Below are positions 14,622-23,909 of a stretch of DNA of 46,021 nt, piece after piece. Numbering within the stretch: position 1 is the stretch's first letter; every line of letters starts with the position of its first letter. This DNA comes from Maribacter sp. (GTDB taxonomy: Bacteria > Bacteroidota > Bacteroidia > Flavobacteriales > Flavobacteriaceae). The stretch covers positions 1 to 46,021 of the forward strand of contig JALHST010000029.1 in the NCBI GenBank assembly GCA_022865355.1. The letters run 5' to 3'. Under the pieces are notes generated by a model. It saw only the letters and a list, made by a program, of their open reading frames with translations, searched no databases and was not told the DNA's origin. Made by a program: the position numbers and the translations under genes.

Positions 14622-15833
14622 TCAATGATGATGTGTTTCCAGATGCTGACGCAATAAATCCTTGCCATAGTCATTGCCATTTGGGGTGCGTACCACCGTG
14701 TGGATATGGTTACGGCTTGGCAGGCTATGATCCACATTGGGAACCCCGACCACCCGTTGATGATCGAACTCGATCAATACCACAGGGCTATGGATGCGAT
14801 AATAAAAAACGGCTTCGGCGTCGGTTTGGCCGACCCAGGCGAACCAGGTATTATCGAGATGCGCCTCGATTTCCTCCATTTTTATCTGCCGGTGGCCTTC
14901 CCGCATATTGTCGATATATTGAGCCACCAGTGCGAGAAATGCCTTTTTATGTGATTCGGACAACATGGAAACCGGGAGACCTTCATAATTTAAGATCAGG
15001 TTGTCCTTAAAAGCTTGTGCCTTGGCATCATCCTTCAATTTGGAGGTGGATAAGGTTGCCATCTTCTGTTGTTCTTTGGGCAATGATTGCATGAATGCAA
15101 GCCCTAAGTTCTGCTCGTCCTGAAAAATGGAATTCCCTTTATATTTACCGGAGGTGGTTATTATAGGTTCCCCGCCCATAAATACCGGGGACATGACGAT
15201 TTGGTCGCCCAGTACGAAATAATTGATGACGAGGTGATGGCCGTCCAGTTGCCAACCCCAAGGTTCTGTTTCGGAGGGATTCCCCATAAAGGTAAAAAAA
15301 TACAACTCTTCATCATAGGCATCTGACCCATTATTGAGCTCCTTTAGCGTTTGGTCGGTTTTCATGATATCCTTGCTGAGCGCCAGTCCCTTGGCACTTA
15401 AGGAGGCCTGCATCAAATTGAAGGCCGCCTTTTTCTGAGCGGGATCCATCTCTTTTAATGAAAAGCCCTGTCGCGTATAAATACCATTATCCACATTACA
15501 CCAAGTACGCCATTCGTCGTCATCAATAGCGAATTTTGTACGCCCAAGTTGCTCTTCAGTCAGGGTTCCCAAAAAGTTTTCGGCGGCCTCTTGAATGGGC
15601 TTAGTGGAAACGCCGGTGGATCGAATGGGAAACAGATCCAACTCTTTTCCATTTTCTGTCCTCACCCCTTCAAACGGTTCCTGCAAAGCCTTGGCCTGCA
15701 ATTCGGCAAAAAATGCAGCGGGACCTTTGGGCGCTTCCTTTTGCTCAGTGGCCGCTTCAACTTTTTTCTGATCTGCTGACTGCTTACAGGAGATGATCAA
15801 GGATATTAGTACAAATAGAATAGACTTTTTCAT
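14622..15833 (-). CDS. DUF3500 lipoprotein
   Basis: A 403-residue protein with a lipoprotein signal (MKKSILFVLISLIISC, lipid-modified Cys16) followed by a linker rich in Lys/Glu/Ala. The rest matches what I know of DUF3500: an N-terminal helical part, then FTFMGNP and PWGWQLDGHHLVINYFV, in which the paired His are likely functional, and a C-terminal FDHQR and RNHIHTVVRTPNGNDYG segment also rich in His. It would sit in the periplasm or on the outer membrane. The biochemical role of DUF3500 is not known to me. It lies inside the rhamnose operon between the aldolase/dehydrogenase and isomerase genes, so a role in rhamnoside recognition or processing is an inference only. Confidence 0.88.
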   Translation of the reverse strand: MKKSILFVLISLIISCKQSADQKKVEAATEQKEAPKGPAAFFAELQAKALQEPFEGVRTENGKELDLFPIRSTGVSTKPIQEAAENFLGTLTEEQLGRTKFAIDDDEWRTWCNVDNGIYTRQGFSLKEMDPAQKKAAFNLMQASLSAKGLALSKDIMKTDQTLKELNNGSDAYDEELYFFTFMGNPSETEPWGWQLDGHHLVINYFVLGDQIVMSPVFMGGEPIITTSGKYKGNSIFQDEQNLGLAFMQSLPKEQQKMATLSTSKLKDDAKAQAFKDNLILNYEGLPVSMLSESHKKAFLALVAQYIDNMREGHRQIKMEEIEAHLDNTWFAWVGQTDAEAVFYYRIHSPVVLIEFDHQRVVGVPNVDHSLPSRNHIHTVVRTPNGNDYGKDLLRQHLETHHH

Positions 15834-15906
15834 TCTGAATTATTTACGGAGCATCCGGTATTGGGCCCCTTTTATGTGTTGAAGATAATGAAACCGATCG
15901 AATCCG

Positions 15907-18009
15907 CTATCGTACAAAGGCATTGGCCATACCACCATCTACGTTGATAATATTTCCTGTGGATTTGTCCAGTACGGCCACTAGTGCAAAAACGGCATTT
16001 GCGATATCCTCCGGATAGATGATTTCGTTCAGCAGATTTCGTTTGGCATAATGTGCGGGTAGCTCCGCTACGGATATGCCATAGGCTTTGGCACGTCCTT
16101 CGGCCCAGGCCCCTTCCCAGATTTTGCTACCGACGATGACCCCATCCGGATTCACCGTATTCACACGAATCTTATCGGGCCCCAGTTCGGCTGCCAATAA
16201 GCGGGCCATGTGTTGCTGTGCGGCCTTCGCTGTACCATACCCTACGTTGTTAGGCCCGGCCACCAAGCCATTTTTACTGGCAATACTGATGATATCGCCA
16301 CCCATTCCTTGCATGCGCATGATTTCCACCGCTTGTTTGGCCAGCTCGAATTGCCCTTTTACAAGCACGTTTTGTAAGATGTCCCAATCTTTTTCGGTAG
16401 TCTCTTCCAAAGGTTTTGAAATGGCAAGTCCGGCACTATGGACCACGATATCTACCCCGCCAAATTCAAGGCATGCCTTTTTATAGGCCTCTGCAATCGA
16501 TTCTGATTTGGTCACATCACAGACGGCAAAGGTCGCGGTATCGGGTTTGTAGGTGCCTATAGCCTTCTTCAACCGGTCTTCGGCGATATCCGATAATACC
16601 ACATTGGCCCCTTCGGCAGCCATTTTATCGGCTATGGCCTTGCCAATGCCACCACCAGCCCCGGTTACCAAGGCCACTTTGCGCGATAAGGGTTGTTCTT
16701 TGGGCATGCGTTGTAATTTGGCCTCTTCCAATAACCAATATTCGATATCAAAAGCTTCCTGCCGTGGGAGGGAGGTATATTCAGAAATGGCCTCGGCCCC
16801 CCGCATCACGTTGATGGCATTGATATAAAATTCGCTGGCGACCCGAGTGGTCTGCTTGTTCTTGGCAAAACTGAACATCCCAACGCCGGGATAGAGGATG
16901 ATCACTGGATTAGGATCCCGCATGGCCGGGCTATTGGGCCTTGTACAGGTTTCATAATAGGCTGCGTATTCTTGTCGGTACTTTTGAAAAGCGGGCTTTA
17001 ATTTTTCCAATATTTTAGCCGAATCCGATAGATCTTCTTTGGGATCCAATGTCAATACCAACGGTTGAATCTTGGTACGCAGGAAGTGATCGGGGCAGGA
17101 GGTACCCATCGGGGCCAGACGCTCCAAATCATTGCTATTTATATATTCCATAACCACATTGGTATCGGTGAAATGTCCGATCATGCGATTTTCCGAAGAA
17201 CAGAGTCCGCGCAACAGCGGCATCAATCGCGCCGCTTTTTCGGTGCGCTCGAATGAGGGTAAGCTTTGCACTTTTTGGCCTCCAAATACCTTCCCTTTTT
17301 CCCTGATCTTCTTTTCAATGAATTCGGAAGCCATTTCAATGACCTCCAAACTGTTCAGATAACATGCGTAGGACGAATCTCCCCAGGTAAAGAGTCCGTG
17401 ACCGCCCAAAACAATGCCGCGGATTCCCGGGTTGTCATGCAGGCATTTTTCGAGTTGCAGTCCCAGATCAAAACCAGGCCGCTGCCAAGGGACCCACCCC
17501 ATGGTATCGCCCCAGATTTCTTTAGTCACTTTTTCACTGTCCTTGGCCGCGGCGACGGCGATCAATGCATCGGGGTGGAGGTGGTCGATGTGTTTAAAAG
17601 GCAGTAGGCCATGCAATGGGGTGTCGATCGAAGGTGCCTTGCTGGCCAGATCAAAAATACAGTGGTCAAAGAGGCCCACCATACGATCTTCATCTGCCAG
17701 ACCGCCATACACATTTTTGAGATTTCTGAGTCTTTCGGTGTATAAACCCGCAATGCCCGCCTTGGTCAACGTACCGATGTCGCCCCCGGAACCTTTGATC
17801 CACATGACTTCAACCTCTTGGTCGGTCAAGGGATCTTTTTCGATGGTTTTACAACTGGTATTGCCTCCTCCGAAATTGGTAATGCGAAGATCGGCTCCTA
17901 GAATATTGGAACGATAAAGGAATAGAGCGACTTGATTGTTTTCGAAAGCAGCTGCTTTGCGGTCATCCCACAAATAGTCAACATATTTAAAAGAATTGGT
18001 CTTGATCAT
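15907..18009 (-). CDS. rhaEW: Bifunctional L-rhamnulose-1-phosphate aldolase / L-lactaldehyde dehydrogenase
   Basis: This 700-residue fusion has an N-terminal class II (Zn-dependent) aldolase domain, with HPDALIAVAA and GGHGLFTWGD holding candidate metal-binding His, and a C-terminal short-chain dehydrogenase domain from about residue 445, with the NAD-binding TGAGGGIG motif, acidic SDIAED after strand 2, and the YGTAK catalytic pair. The architecture is that of RhaEW-type enzymes, which cleave L-rhamnulose 1-phosphate to DHAP and L-lactaldehyde and oxidise the latter to L-lactate. It is the first catabolic gene after the rhamnosidase (37 bp gap). Together with the isomerase and kinase it completes the phosphorylated rhamnose pathway. 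Confidence 0.93.
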   Translation of the reverse strand: MIKTNSFKYVDYLWDDRKAAAFENNQVALFLYRSNILGADLRITNFGGGNTSCKTIEKDPLTDQEVEVMWIKGSGGDIGTLTKAGIAGLYTERLRNLKNVYGGLADEDRMVGLFDHCIFDLASKAPSIDTPLHGLLPFKHIDHLHPDALIAVAAAKDSEKVTKEIWGDTMGWVPWQRPGFDLGLQLEKCLHDNPGIRGIVLGGHGLFTWGDSSYACYLNSLEVIEMASEFIEKKIREKGKVFGGQKVQSLPSFERTEKAARLMPLLRGLCSSENRMIGHFTDTNVVMEYINSNDLERLAPMGTSCPDHFLRTKIQPLVLTLDPKEDLSDSAKILEKLKPAFQKYRQEYAAYYETCTRPNSPAMRDPNPVIILYPGVGMFSFAKNKQTTRVASEFYINAINVMRGAEAISEYTSLPRQEAFDIEYWLLEEAKLQRMPKEQPLSRKVALVTGAGGGIGKAIADKMAAEGANVVLSDIAEDRLKKAIGTYKPDTATFAVCDVTKSESIAEAYKKACLEFGGVDIVVHSAGLAISKPLEETTEKDWDILQNVLVKGQFELAKQAVEIMRMQGMGGDIISIASKNGLVAGPNNVGYGTAKAAQQHMARLLAAELGPDKIRVNTVNPDGVIVGSKIWEGAWAEGRAKAYGISVAELPAHYAKRNLLNEIIYPEDIANAVFALVAVLDKSTGNIINVDGGMANAFVR

Positions 18010-18046
18010 GATCTGGATTTGATAGTATTCATAGCTAATTTCTAGT

Positions 18047-21000
18047 TTAAAGCTCCTTAACTGACAAAAGTGTAACAGGGCCTAATAGTCCTGATGGGAA
18101 TAAAGGAGAATCCTTTTTGTAAAAAGGCATGGTCGTGAAGGTAGTTTTCTCCTTGACATCGGGCTGAGCATCGCCTATCAGGCGGTTCACCCAGGAATTC
18201 GTTACTTTTACTTCCAGAATATTGCGGCCCTTTTGAAGCTCGTCCGTTACGTCTAAACGAAATGGTACTTTCCAAAAGATCCCAACATTTTTGTCATTTA
18301 AAGTTACTTCGGCAATATTTTTCACTTGACCGAGATCAATTTCATACGTAGTTCCAGAAACCGGTCGCGTCATTTTAAAAGGAATGGTATAGGTAGCAGT
18401 TCCTGAGAAGTATTTGACTTCCCGGTTTTCGCTATTCGACCACGATGTGAGTGTCGAAAAAATTTCGGGATGCCCATTAAAATCGACCTTCCAATCACCC
18501 GATATTTTTTGGACTACCGAGCGGGCGCCGGTGGGTGCGATAAAATTATTGGTTGCTGCGTTCTCCTTAAATATAATGAAATAGGCATCCCATGATTCAA
18601 AATGTAAGGGTATACGCGTTCTTCCATCTTTGATTTGATAGGATACCTTTACAGTCTTTCCCGTTTGTGCGTTCCATAATTCAGGTACTTTTCCTTCGAT
18701 CCTGAAACTTACCGTTGCATTGGTAGCATTGACATTTCTATTGTTCAACCAATAGATATCGGTTTGGGCATCCTTTCGGTGCCTAAAAAGTATTTTATGG
18801 TCCGTATCGCTAATTATTACATCAGGTTCGGCGGCTACTTTTTGGTCGATTCCCACATTGGCCAAAGCCCAGATTTCATTGACAAGTCTTGAAAACTCAA
18901 CGCTATCGTCCGAGAGACTCGGGGACGATTCAGGTTGTTCACCAATAATTGTAATGCCGGCCTTGGCCAGTTTTCCTAATTTTTTCAGTACGGGCAAGGT
19001 CATTAATTTACTGGTACCATCCAACATCAGAACCTCGTACGCATTTCCGCTTTGGGCAACCAGTTTGCCGTCTTTGGTTTCAATGGCATTGAGCAACGCA
19101 GTGGCATTTACAAAGTCAAATTCAAATCCTGCAGGTATTGGTGGCAATTTTTCCCTGCACACCCAGGTAATATTTGTGTTTTCACCATATAAATAAAGGT
19201 AATCGGCCACATTTTTACCTTGTTGCAGCAAATACGAACTTCTGCCGAGATAATCGATCCAAGGTTTGGCCAGTTCGGCCCAGGTTTCTTGACGTGTAAA
19301 ATATTGACCGAACGGGCCTAATGAAAATCCGGGTTTTTTATCGTCCAGAGGTTGATGTACCGAGGTATGTATTACAAAACGGTTCAGGCCGGAAGCCAAT
19401 TCAAGATCTGCCGTTCTTTTTAGTCGCTCCGGGTATTCCTGAAATGGCTTTCCCACTGAAGTCATTGATTCGGCCGCTACGAATGGTTTTCCGTAAATAT
19501 TCGCCACCGACGCCGATTCGCGAATATCCGCTTCACTCCGTACTTCTTCGTCCGGTCCACGATTCAGACTACCTGGAGTCCACATGGCCGACATGGGGAT
19601 ATCGGCATTACGTTTTATATCCATACCGTCCGCCAGATAAACCCGCTTGTTTTCATGGGATTCGGTATAACGTTTCATGGCTCTTTTGTGAAGCTCCTCC
19701 CCGATGACATCATAGTGGTTGTCAACGATCATTTCCCCAATGGTCTTTCTAAAGTCCCAAAGAAATTTTTCGCTGGAGGCGGCACTTTCCACGATGTGCC
19801 CCGAAAGTACAGGCAGCCATTGATGTAGATCGTAACCCCTTCTATCTTCGAATTCTTGCGGCAAGTTATGGGTCCAGTTCATGTGACCTGCTTCATAACT
19901 GTCTAAAATCATAAAGCCCAACCCCTTTTCACCCATCAGGCCACTCGTGGCGTCCTTGTACATATCTAGATAGGTATTGATGTACCGTTTGACGGCCTCT
20001 TTGTCAAGTTTATCGACTTCCAGTCCCGTTGCCTCGGGGGATGCCGGATGGTTCTGCCTACCAGTTAGGGAATAGCCCAAGCGCAAGATCATCCAGTTGC
20101 CCTTGGGAACCTTCCATTGTAAAGTACCATCCTCTTCAAGTTTTGAACTTAGATCAAAGATGGCATCACTTTCGATTACATCGGCATTTTGGGGAACAAA
20201 GGTCACATTATCCTCGGTCCAAGGGGTAAAGCCGGCCTTATCTTCCAGTTGATCGATACGATCGGCCGTGTACAATACGAATTCGGCTACTTCAACACCC
20301 TTGGGTTTGGGTGCTTCGGGCGGCGCCCCAGCCATTAATGCGAATAGGTTGGTTTCCGATTCGAGGGTGGTATATACCAGTCTAAAATATTTGGCCGTTG
20401 TCGCCTTAATGGCTACTGTATTTTGGGGAACAATACTTCCGGATATAGTGGCTATTTGCCTGAAATGTATGCCATCGTCGCTTACTTTCAAGGACCGGTT
20501 TACCGGGCCGCCATCAAAACCTTCCATGGCGAAATGGTTTGCACCGGCAACGCTGAACGCCTTAATGGTCTGTGGCGTTTCGAATTCATATTGTATCCAA
20601 ATTTCCTCACCCACTTCTTTCGGGGGCAAAAATTGAACATTCGTCAAATCGCCATCGGTCAGGTCGTCCAAGCTAAAACTACCTCCACTTGAACTCACTT
20701 TTGGATGCAATGTTCTGATATCGATATCATTTTCGGGCAAACGGAAGGCAATCAAGGCGGCATCTTCGTAGTAATCGGGCAAAGTACCGATAAATCCTCC
20801 TGAAATGCCGCCACTCGCTACCATCGTATTTTGGAATGCCCCAGTGATCGAAGACGGCTTCTTGATTTTTCCAGAAAATTGTTGTCCTCCGGAAATCCTG
20901 GTTTCTGTCCAAACATATTTTTTCATAGCGTCTTTCGGTACGACCCAAGGGCCCCCGGTGACACTCCAACCAGGAGAACCGGCAATGGCCATTTCCAATC

Positions 21001-21343
21001 CTTTTTTATTGGCAAGGTCAGTAGTAAATTTGAAGGCGTCCTTCCATTCAGGGGTCATAAAGACTAATTTCTTGGCAACTACGACGGGGGTAAAAAGGTT
21101 GGCGTCAAAATTCTGAAAGCCACCTATCCCAACGCGTTCCATCCAGTCCAAATCTTTTTGAATACCTTCCTTGCTAATGTTGCCGTTCATCCAATGCCAC
21201 CATACACGGGGTTTGGCAGTATTAGGGGGATTATTGAAGCCTCGGCTCAAATTTGTCCCGGTATCGGACGTTTGGGATTGGCCGAACGTAAAACATAGCA
21301 AGATGAACGGGATACAAACAACTATTCTCAGGTCTTTCTTCAT
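18047..21343 (-). CDS. GH106-type alpha-L-rhamnosidase, secreted
   Basis: The 1098-residue protein starts with a signal peptide (MKKDLRIVVCIPFILL ... SQ, cleavage near residue 25) and then the GH106 N-terminal pattern PRVWWHWMNGNISKEGIQKDLD and ERVGIGGFQNFDAN. Further GH106-like features are LGFMILDSYEAGHMNWT with acidic residues in the barrel, AAESMTS, and a C-terminal beta-sandwich ending TYEIDLGQVKNIAEVTLNDK. GH106 enzymes remove terminal alpha-L-rhamnose from pectic rhamnogalacturonan, flavonoid rhamnosides or similar glycans. No T9SS tag is seen, so a periplasmic site is most likely. It is the first gene of the rhamnose operon, and a candidate operator lies 90-125 bp upstream. Confidence 0.92.
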   Translation of the reverse strand: MKKDLRIVVCIPFILLCFTFGQSQTSDTGTNLSRGFNNPPNTAKPRVWWHWMNGNISKEGIQKDLDWMERVGIGGFQNFDANLFTPVVVAKKLVFMTPEWKDAFKFTTDLANKKGLEMAIAGSPGWSVTGGPWVVPKDAMKKYVWTETRISGGQQFSGKIKKPSSITGAFQNTMVASGGISGGFIGTLPDYYEDAALIAFRLPENDIDIRTLHPKVSSSGGSFSLDDLTDGDLTNVQFLPPKEVGEEIWIQYEFETPQTIKAFSVAGANHFAMEGFDGGPVNRSLKVSDDGIHFRQIATISGSIVPQNTVAIKATTAKYFRLVYTTLESETNLFALMAGAPPEAPKPKGVEVAEFVLYTADRIDQLEDKAGFTPWTEDNVTFVPQNADVIESDAIFDLSSKLEEDGTLQWKVPKGNWMILRLGYSLTGRQNHPASPEATGLEVDKLDKEAVKRYINTYLDMYKDATSGLMGEKGLGFMILDSYEAGHMNWTHNLPQEFEDRRGYDLHQWLPVLSGHIVESAASSEKFLWDFRKTIGEMIVDNHYDVIGEELHKRAMKRYTESHENKRVYLADGMDIKRNADIPMSAMWTPGSLNRGPDEEVRSEADIRESASVANIYGKPFVAAESMTSVGKPFQEYPERLKRTADLELASGLNRFVIHTSVHQPLDDKKPGFSLGPFGQYFTRQETWAELAKPWIDYLGRSSYLLQQGKNVADYLYLYGENTNITWVCREKLPPIPAGFEFDFVNATALLNAIETKDGKLVAQSGNAYEVLMLDGTSKLMTLPVLKKLGKLAKAGITIIGEQPESSPSLSDDSVEFSRLVNEIWALANVGIDQKVAAEPDVIISDTDHKILFRHRKDAQTDIYWLNNRNVNATNATVSFRIEGKVPELWNAQTGKTVKVSYQIKDGRTRIPLHFESWDAYFIIFKENAATNNFIAPTGARSVVQKISGDWKVDFNGHPEIFSTLTSWSNSENREVKYFSGTATYTIPFKMTRPVSGTTYEIDLGQVKNIAEVTLNDKNVGIFWKVPFRLDVTDELQKGRNILEVKVTNSWVNRLIGDAQPDVKEKTTFTTMPFYKKDSPLFPSGLLGPVTLLSVKEL

Positions 21344-21433
21344 AATTATGACAACGTTTAAAATTTAATGCCAATAATGACCGGTCGATAGCAGGTATGG
21401 CCCTGTCGTGCCAATAAGATGTGGCAAAACAAT

Positions 21434-21468
21434 AGTACAGTAGTAAATTGTGAATACTATTCTGTACT
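21434..21468. promoter_or_regulatory. 35-bp inverted repeat upstream of the rhamnose operon, candidate operator
   Basis: The arms AGTACAG (21434-21440) and CTGTACT (21462-21468) are perfect complements, with inner AGTA (21442-21445) and TACT (21455-21458) also nearly symmetric. It sits in the 180-bp gap between the GntR gene and the GH106 start. Other GTAC-centred sites lie at 21509-21512 (AATGTACG) and in the leader of the GntR gene (CGTACAATTC at 22551, TGTACAATTG near 22679). This suggests a site for the GntR-type regulator, possibly with autoregulation; it is inference from symmetry and location. Confidence 0.5.
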
Positions 21469-21523
21469 GTTCCGATGCGCTTCGAAAGGGTATTAATACT
21501 GTAGAAATGTACGATAAATCGCT

Positions 21524-22546
21524 TTACAGTGAGTTCCTGGGAATCACGTAGAACGGATTGTCAATTTGACGTTTCTCATGGTTTAGTACCAAATTTGCAG
21601 CCTGTTCCCCCAACTTTTTAAAGTCCGTTGAAATTACCGTGATCCCTTCCAATAAAATTTCCTTTAAAGGGGTATCGTTATAGGAGATAACCCCGACGTC
21701 TTTACCCAAAATATAGTCAGTTTTTTTTATTTTTTTTATTAAGCTTACCAAATCATCTTCCATTAAATTGATATAGGCCGTGTTTTTTTCAATTTTCAGT
21801 TGACCGATGTCTTCCATCACTTCAAAGTCGTATGCGTTCTCGCCACAGAATCTCATAAATCCCTTTTTGATTTCGACGGGCTGGTAGGTTTTTTTTCGAA
21901 AGAATAATTTTATTTGCTTGTATTTTCTTAATAAAGGGTTCAATTCGGTTAATGCGGAATAGATGTTGTATTCAAAATCCTGATAAACACTTCCAATCGC
22001 AGTACCCAATGGGGCCAGATTTTTGTCGAGGACGATTAATTTGTTCAAAGGAATCTCTTTTTTTATAAATGCTATTAGATCATCTCCTCCTTCCTCAAAA
22101 TGCGGGATGATTACATAATGTGTATATTCCCTTTCCTTACCTGCTAAAATAAGTTCCTTAAAATGCCTATAGTTATTTTCATAGATAAAAAAATCAATAG
22201 TGGCAGAATCCCCCAACGTCTTGGAAAAGGCATCGTAAATAATTTTCTTGTGAGCACTTAGTTTATTGAACAACAAAAAGACCTTGGCCCTTAAAACCAA
22301 ATCGACTTTTTTAATATAATAGCCTTTACCCGGAACCGATTCAATTAGTCCGATATGTTTTAGATGGTCATAGGCCCTGACGATGGTGTCGCGAGAAATA
22401 TCAAATTCGATCAAAAGGTCGTTTACCGATGGTAATTTATCATTGATTTTCACATTCCCACTTTCGATCGCCGTAAGAATTGAATTGATGATCTGTTTGT
22501 ATTTGGGAACTTTGGAATATTCATTGATGGCGATTAAAGAGATCAT
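21524..22546 (-). CDS. GntR-family transcriptional regulator with sugar-binding-like C-domain
   Basis: The 340-residue protein has an N-terminal GntR winged helix (about residues 8-77; KLPSVNDLLIEFDISRDTIV and IGLIESVPGKGYYI) followed by a C-terminal domain resembling LacI/periplasmic-binding effector domains, with VLDKNLAPLG, GVISYNDTPLKEILLEGITVISTDF and GEQAANLVL. This layout is used in Bacteroidota for sugar-responsive control. It lies directly upstream of the rhamnose operon in the same direction, with a 180-bp gap containing a strong inverted repeat. It is the likely local regulator, with rhamnose or an intermediate as effector; activator or repressor mode cannot be told from sequence. 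Confidence 0.9.
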   Translation of the reverse strand: MISLIAINEYSKVPKYKQIINSILTAIESGNVKINDKLPSVNDLLIEFDISRDTIVRAYDHLKHIGLIESVPGKGYYIKKVDLVLRAKVFLLFNKLSAHKKIIYDAFSKTLGDSATIDFFIYENNYRHFKELILAGKEREYTHYVIIPHFEEGGDDLIAFIKKEIPLNKLIVLDKNLAPLGTAIGSVYQDFEYNIYSALTELNPLLRKYKQIKLFFRKKTYQPVEIKKGFMRFCGENAYDFEVMEDIGQLKIEKNTAYINLMEDDLVSLIKKIKKTDYILGKDVGVISYNDTPLKEILLEGITVISTDFKKLGEQAANLVLNHEKRQIDNPFYVIPRNSL

Positions 22547-23023
22547 AAAACGTACAATTCAGATATTTAAGTTAATGATTCCCGGGGACACTATAAAATA
22601 GAAGCATGCCCTATTGGATTAATGTAAAATTCGATTGAAATACGCAGTTGCATAAATAAGGATCCTTAGTTTTGGAAATGTACAATTGCCTTGAATTACT
22701 TCCTATAAGAAATGTTTCGAAAAATGACTTATACGCCATTAATTTATAAGTGAAGAAAGGAAGGATTATAATAATGGCGATTTTAAGGAGATGGCGGCTC
22801 ATGTTTAATCAATTTCTGAAATATGTACTTAAAACAAAAAATTATCCTGACATTGAAATCTTATCACACTTATATTGGTTGGGAATATACAGTCGATATT
22901 AATTCTAAGTAGTTAAAATAATATCAATAAATTTGAAACCATTTCATCAGCTTTGGCTAAATCAATAAGAGTCATAGTATAAATTGGCAGCTCAAAATAT
23001 AAGTTCAAATTAATAAAGAAAAA
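22547..23023. other. Divergent intergenic region, 477 bp
   Basis: This lies between the minus-strand GntR gene and the plus-strand HSD10-like gene and must hold both promoters. A 12-bp perfect palindrome TAAGGATCCTTA is at 22657-22668. GTACAATT occurs twice (22552 and 22680). A 63-codon minus-strand frame at 22611-22802 has no recognisable features and was not called. Confidence 0.5.
22928..22935 (+). promoter_or_regulatory. Candidate Bacteroidota -7 box (TAAATTTG)
   Basis: The octamer matches the TAnnTTTG consensus and lies 88 bp upstream of the dehydrogenase start at 23024. No clear TTG element is found at the usual distance upstream, so the call is weak. Confidence 0.3.
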
Positions 23024-23791
23024 ATGCAAATTAAGAACAGGACGTTCCTTGTCACTGGTGGTGCCTCCGGATTGGGTTTTGCGACGGCCCGTATGGTCAT
23101 CGAAGCCGGGGGCAATGCCATCCTAGCCGATGTGAACTCGGAGGTCGGCAAAAAGGCCGTGCTAGAACTTGGTAAACAGGCGCTTTTTATGCAGACCGAT
23201 GTTACCGACGAAGAAAATGTGAAACAGACCATTGCCACAGGGGTATCTCATTTCGGTGGGTTACATGGCGTGGTGAATTGCGCCGGGATCGGGCCCGCCG
23301 AACGCGTCTTGGGAAAAAATGGCATCCATCGCTTGTCGTTTTTTAAGCAGGTGATAGAAATAAATCTCGTAGGCACCTTCAATGTACTCCGCTTGGCAGC
23401 CGAACATATGCAACATAACGAACCCGGGGAAAGTGGCGAACGCGGGATAATCATTAATACTGCCTCCGTAGCAGCTTTTGAAGGGCAGATAGGGCAGGCG
23501 GCCTATTCAGCTTCCAAGGGGGGTATAGTAGCTATGATGCTGCCGATTGCCCGGGAACTGGCACGGTTTGGCATCCGTGTGATGACCATTGCCCCTGGTA
23601 TTTTTGAAACCCCTTTATTAATGGGGTATTCAGAAGAAGTAAAGAGCTCTTTGGCGATGCAGGTCCCATTTCCTTCCAGGTTAGGCCGGCCCCATGAGTA
23701 TGCGGCATTGGCCAAACATATTATAGAGAACCAAATGCTGAATGGGGAAACCATCCGTTTGGATGGCGCCATTCGCATGGCAGGCAAATAG
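23024..23791 (+). CDS. 3-hydroxyacyl-CoA dehydrogenase, HSD10-like SDR
   Basis: A classical short-chain dehydrogenase of 255 residues: NAD-binding TGGASGLG (residues 11-18), acidic Asp after strand 2 (LADVN, favouring NAD), NCAGIGPA, and the YSASK catalytic pair Tyr161/Lys165. Long stretches ([49 protein letters not shown]) closely follow those of human HSD17B10 (type 2 3-hydroxyacyl-CoA dehydrogenase). It should oxidise 3-hydroxyacyl-CoA to 3-ketoacyl-CoA. The next gene is a feruloyl-CoA-synthetase-like enzyme 114 bp downstream, so a CoA-dependent aromatic or fatty side-chain oxidation is the natural reading. Identity as an HSD10-type enzyme is strong; substrate is open. Confidence 0.92.
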   Translation: MQIKNRTFLVTGGASGLGFATARMVIEAGGNAILADVNSEVGKKAVLELGKQALFMQTDVTDEENVKQTIATGVSHFGGLHGVVNCAGIGPAERVLGKNGIHRLSFFKQVIEINLVGTFNVLRLAAEHMQHNEPGESGERGIIINTASVAAFEGQIGQAAYSASKGGIVAMMLPIARELARFGIRVMTIAPGIFETPLLMGYSEEVKSSLAMQVPFPSRLGRPHEYAALAKHIIENQMLNGETIRLDGAIRMAGK

Positions 23792-23816
23792 TGCTGAAGT
23801 TCACCAACCAACAAAA

Positions 23817-23909
23817 ATGAGAAGGATTATCACTTTTTTGAACAGGATTTTTGATAAAATCCCGCCTGAACCAGGTTTCAGTGGAGAAGGGAGTATGGCA
23901 GCTTTATGA
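23817..23909 (+). CDS. Possible 30-residue small ORF coupled to the acyl-CoA synthetase gene
   Basis: ATG at 23817 opens a frame of 30 codons ending with TGA at 23907-23909, which overlaps the ATG of the next gene (ATGA). The peptide begins MRRIITFLNRIFDKIPPEPG and ends SMAAL. It could be a leader ORF giving translational coupling, a remnant, or chance. I do not recognise it. Coding status is unproven. Confidence 0.3.
   Translation: MRRIITFLNRIFDKIPPEPGFSGEGSMAAL

Noticed and set aside
22611-22802. 63-codon minus-strand frame upstream of the GntR gene
   Set aside because: Composition looks like translated AT-rich intergenic DNA; no family features, and it occupies the expected promoter region.
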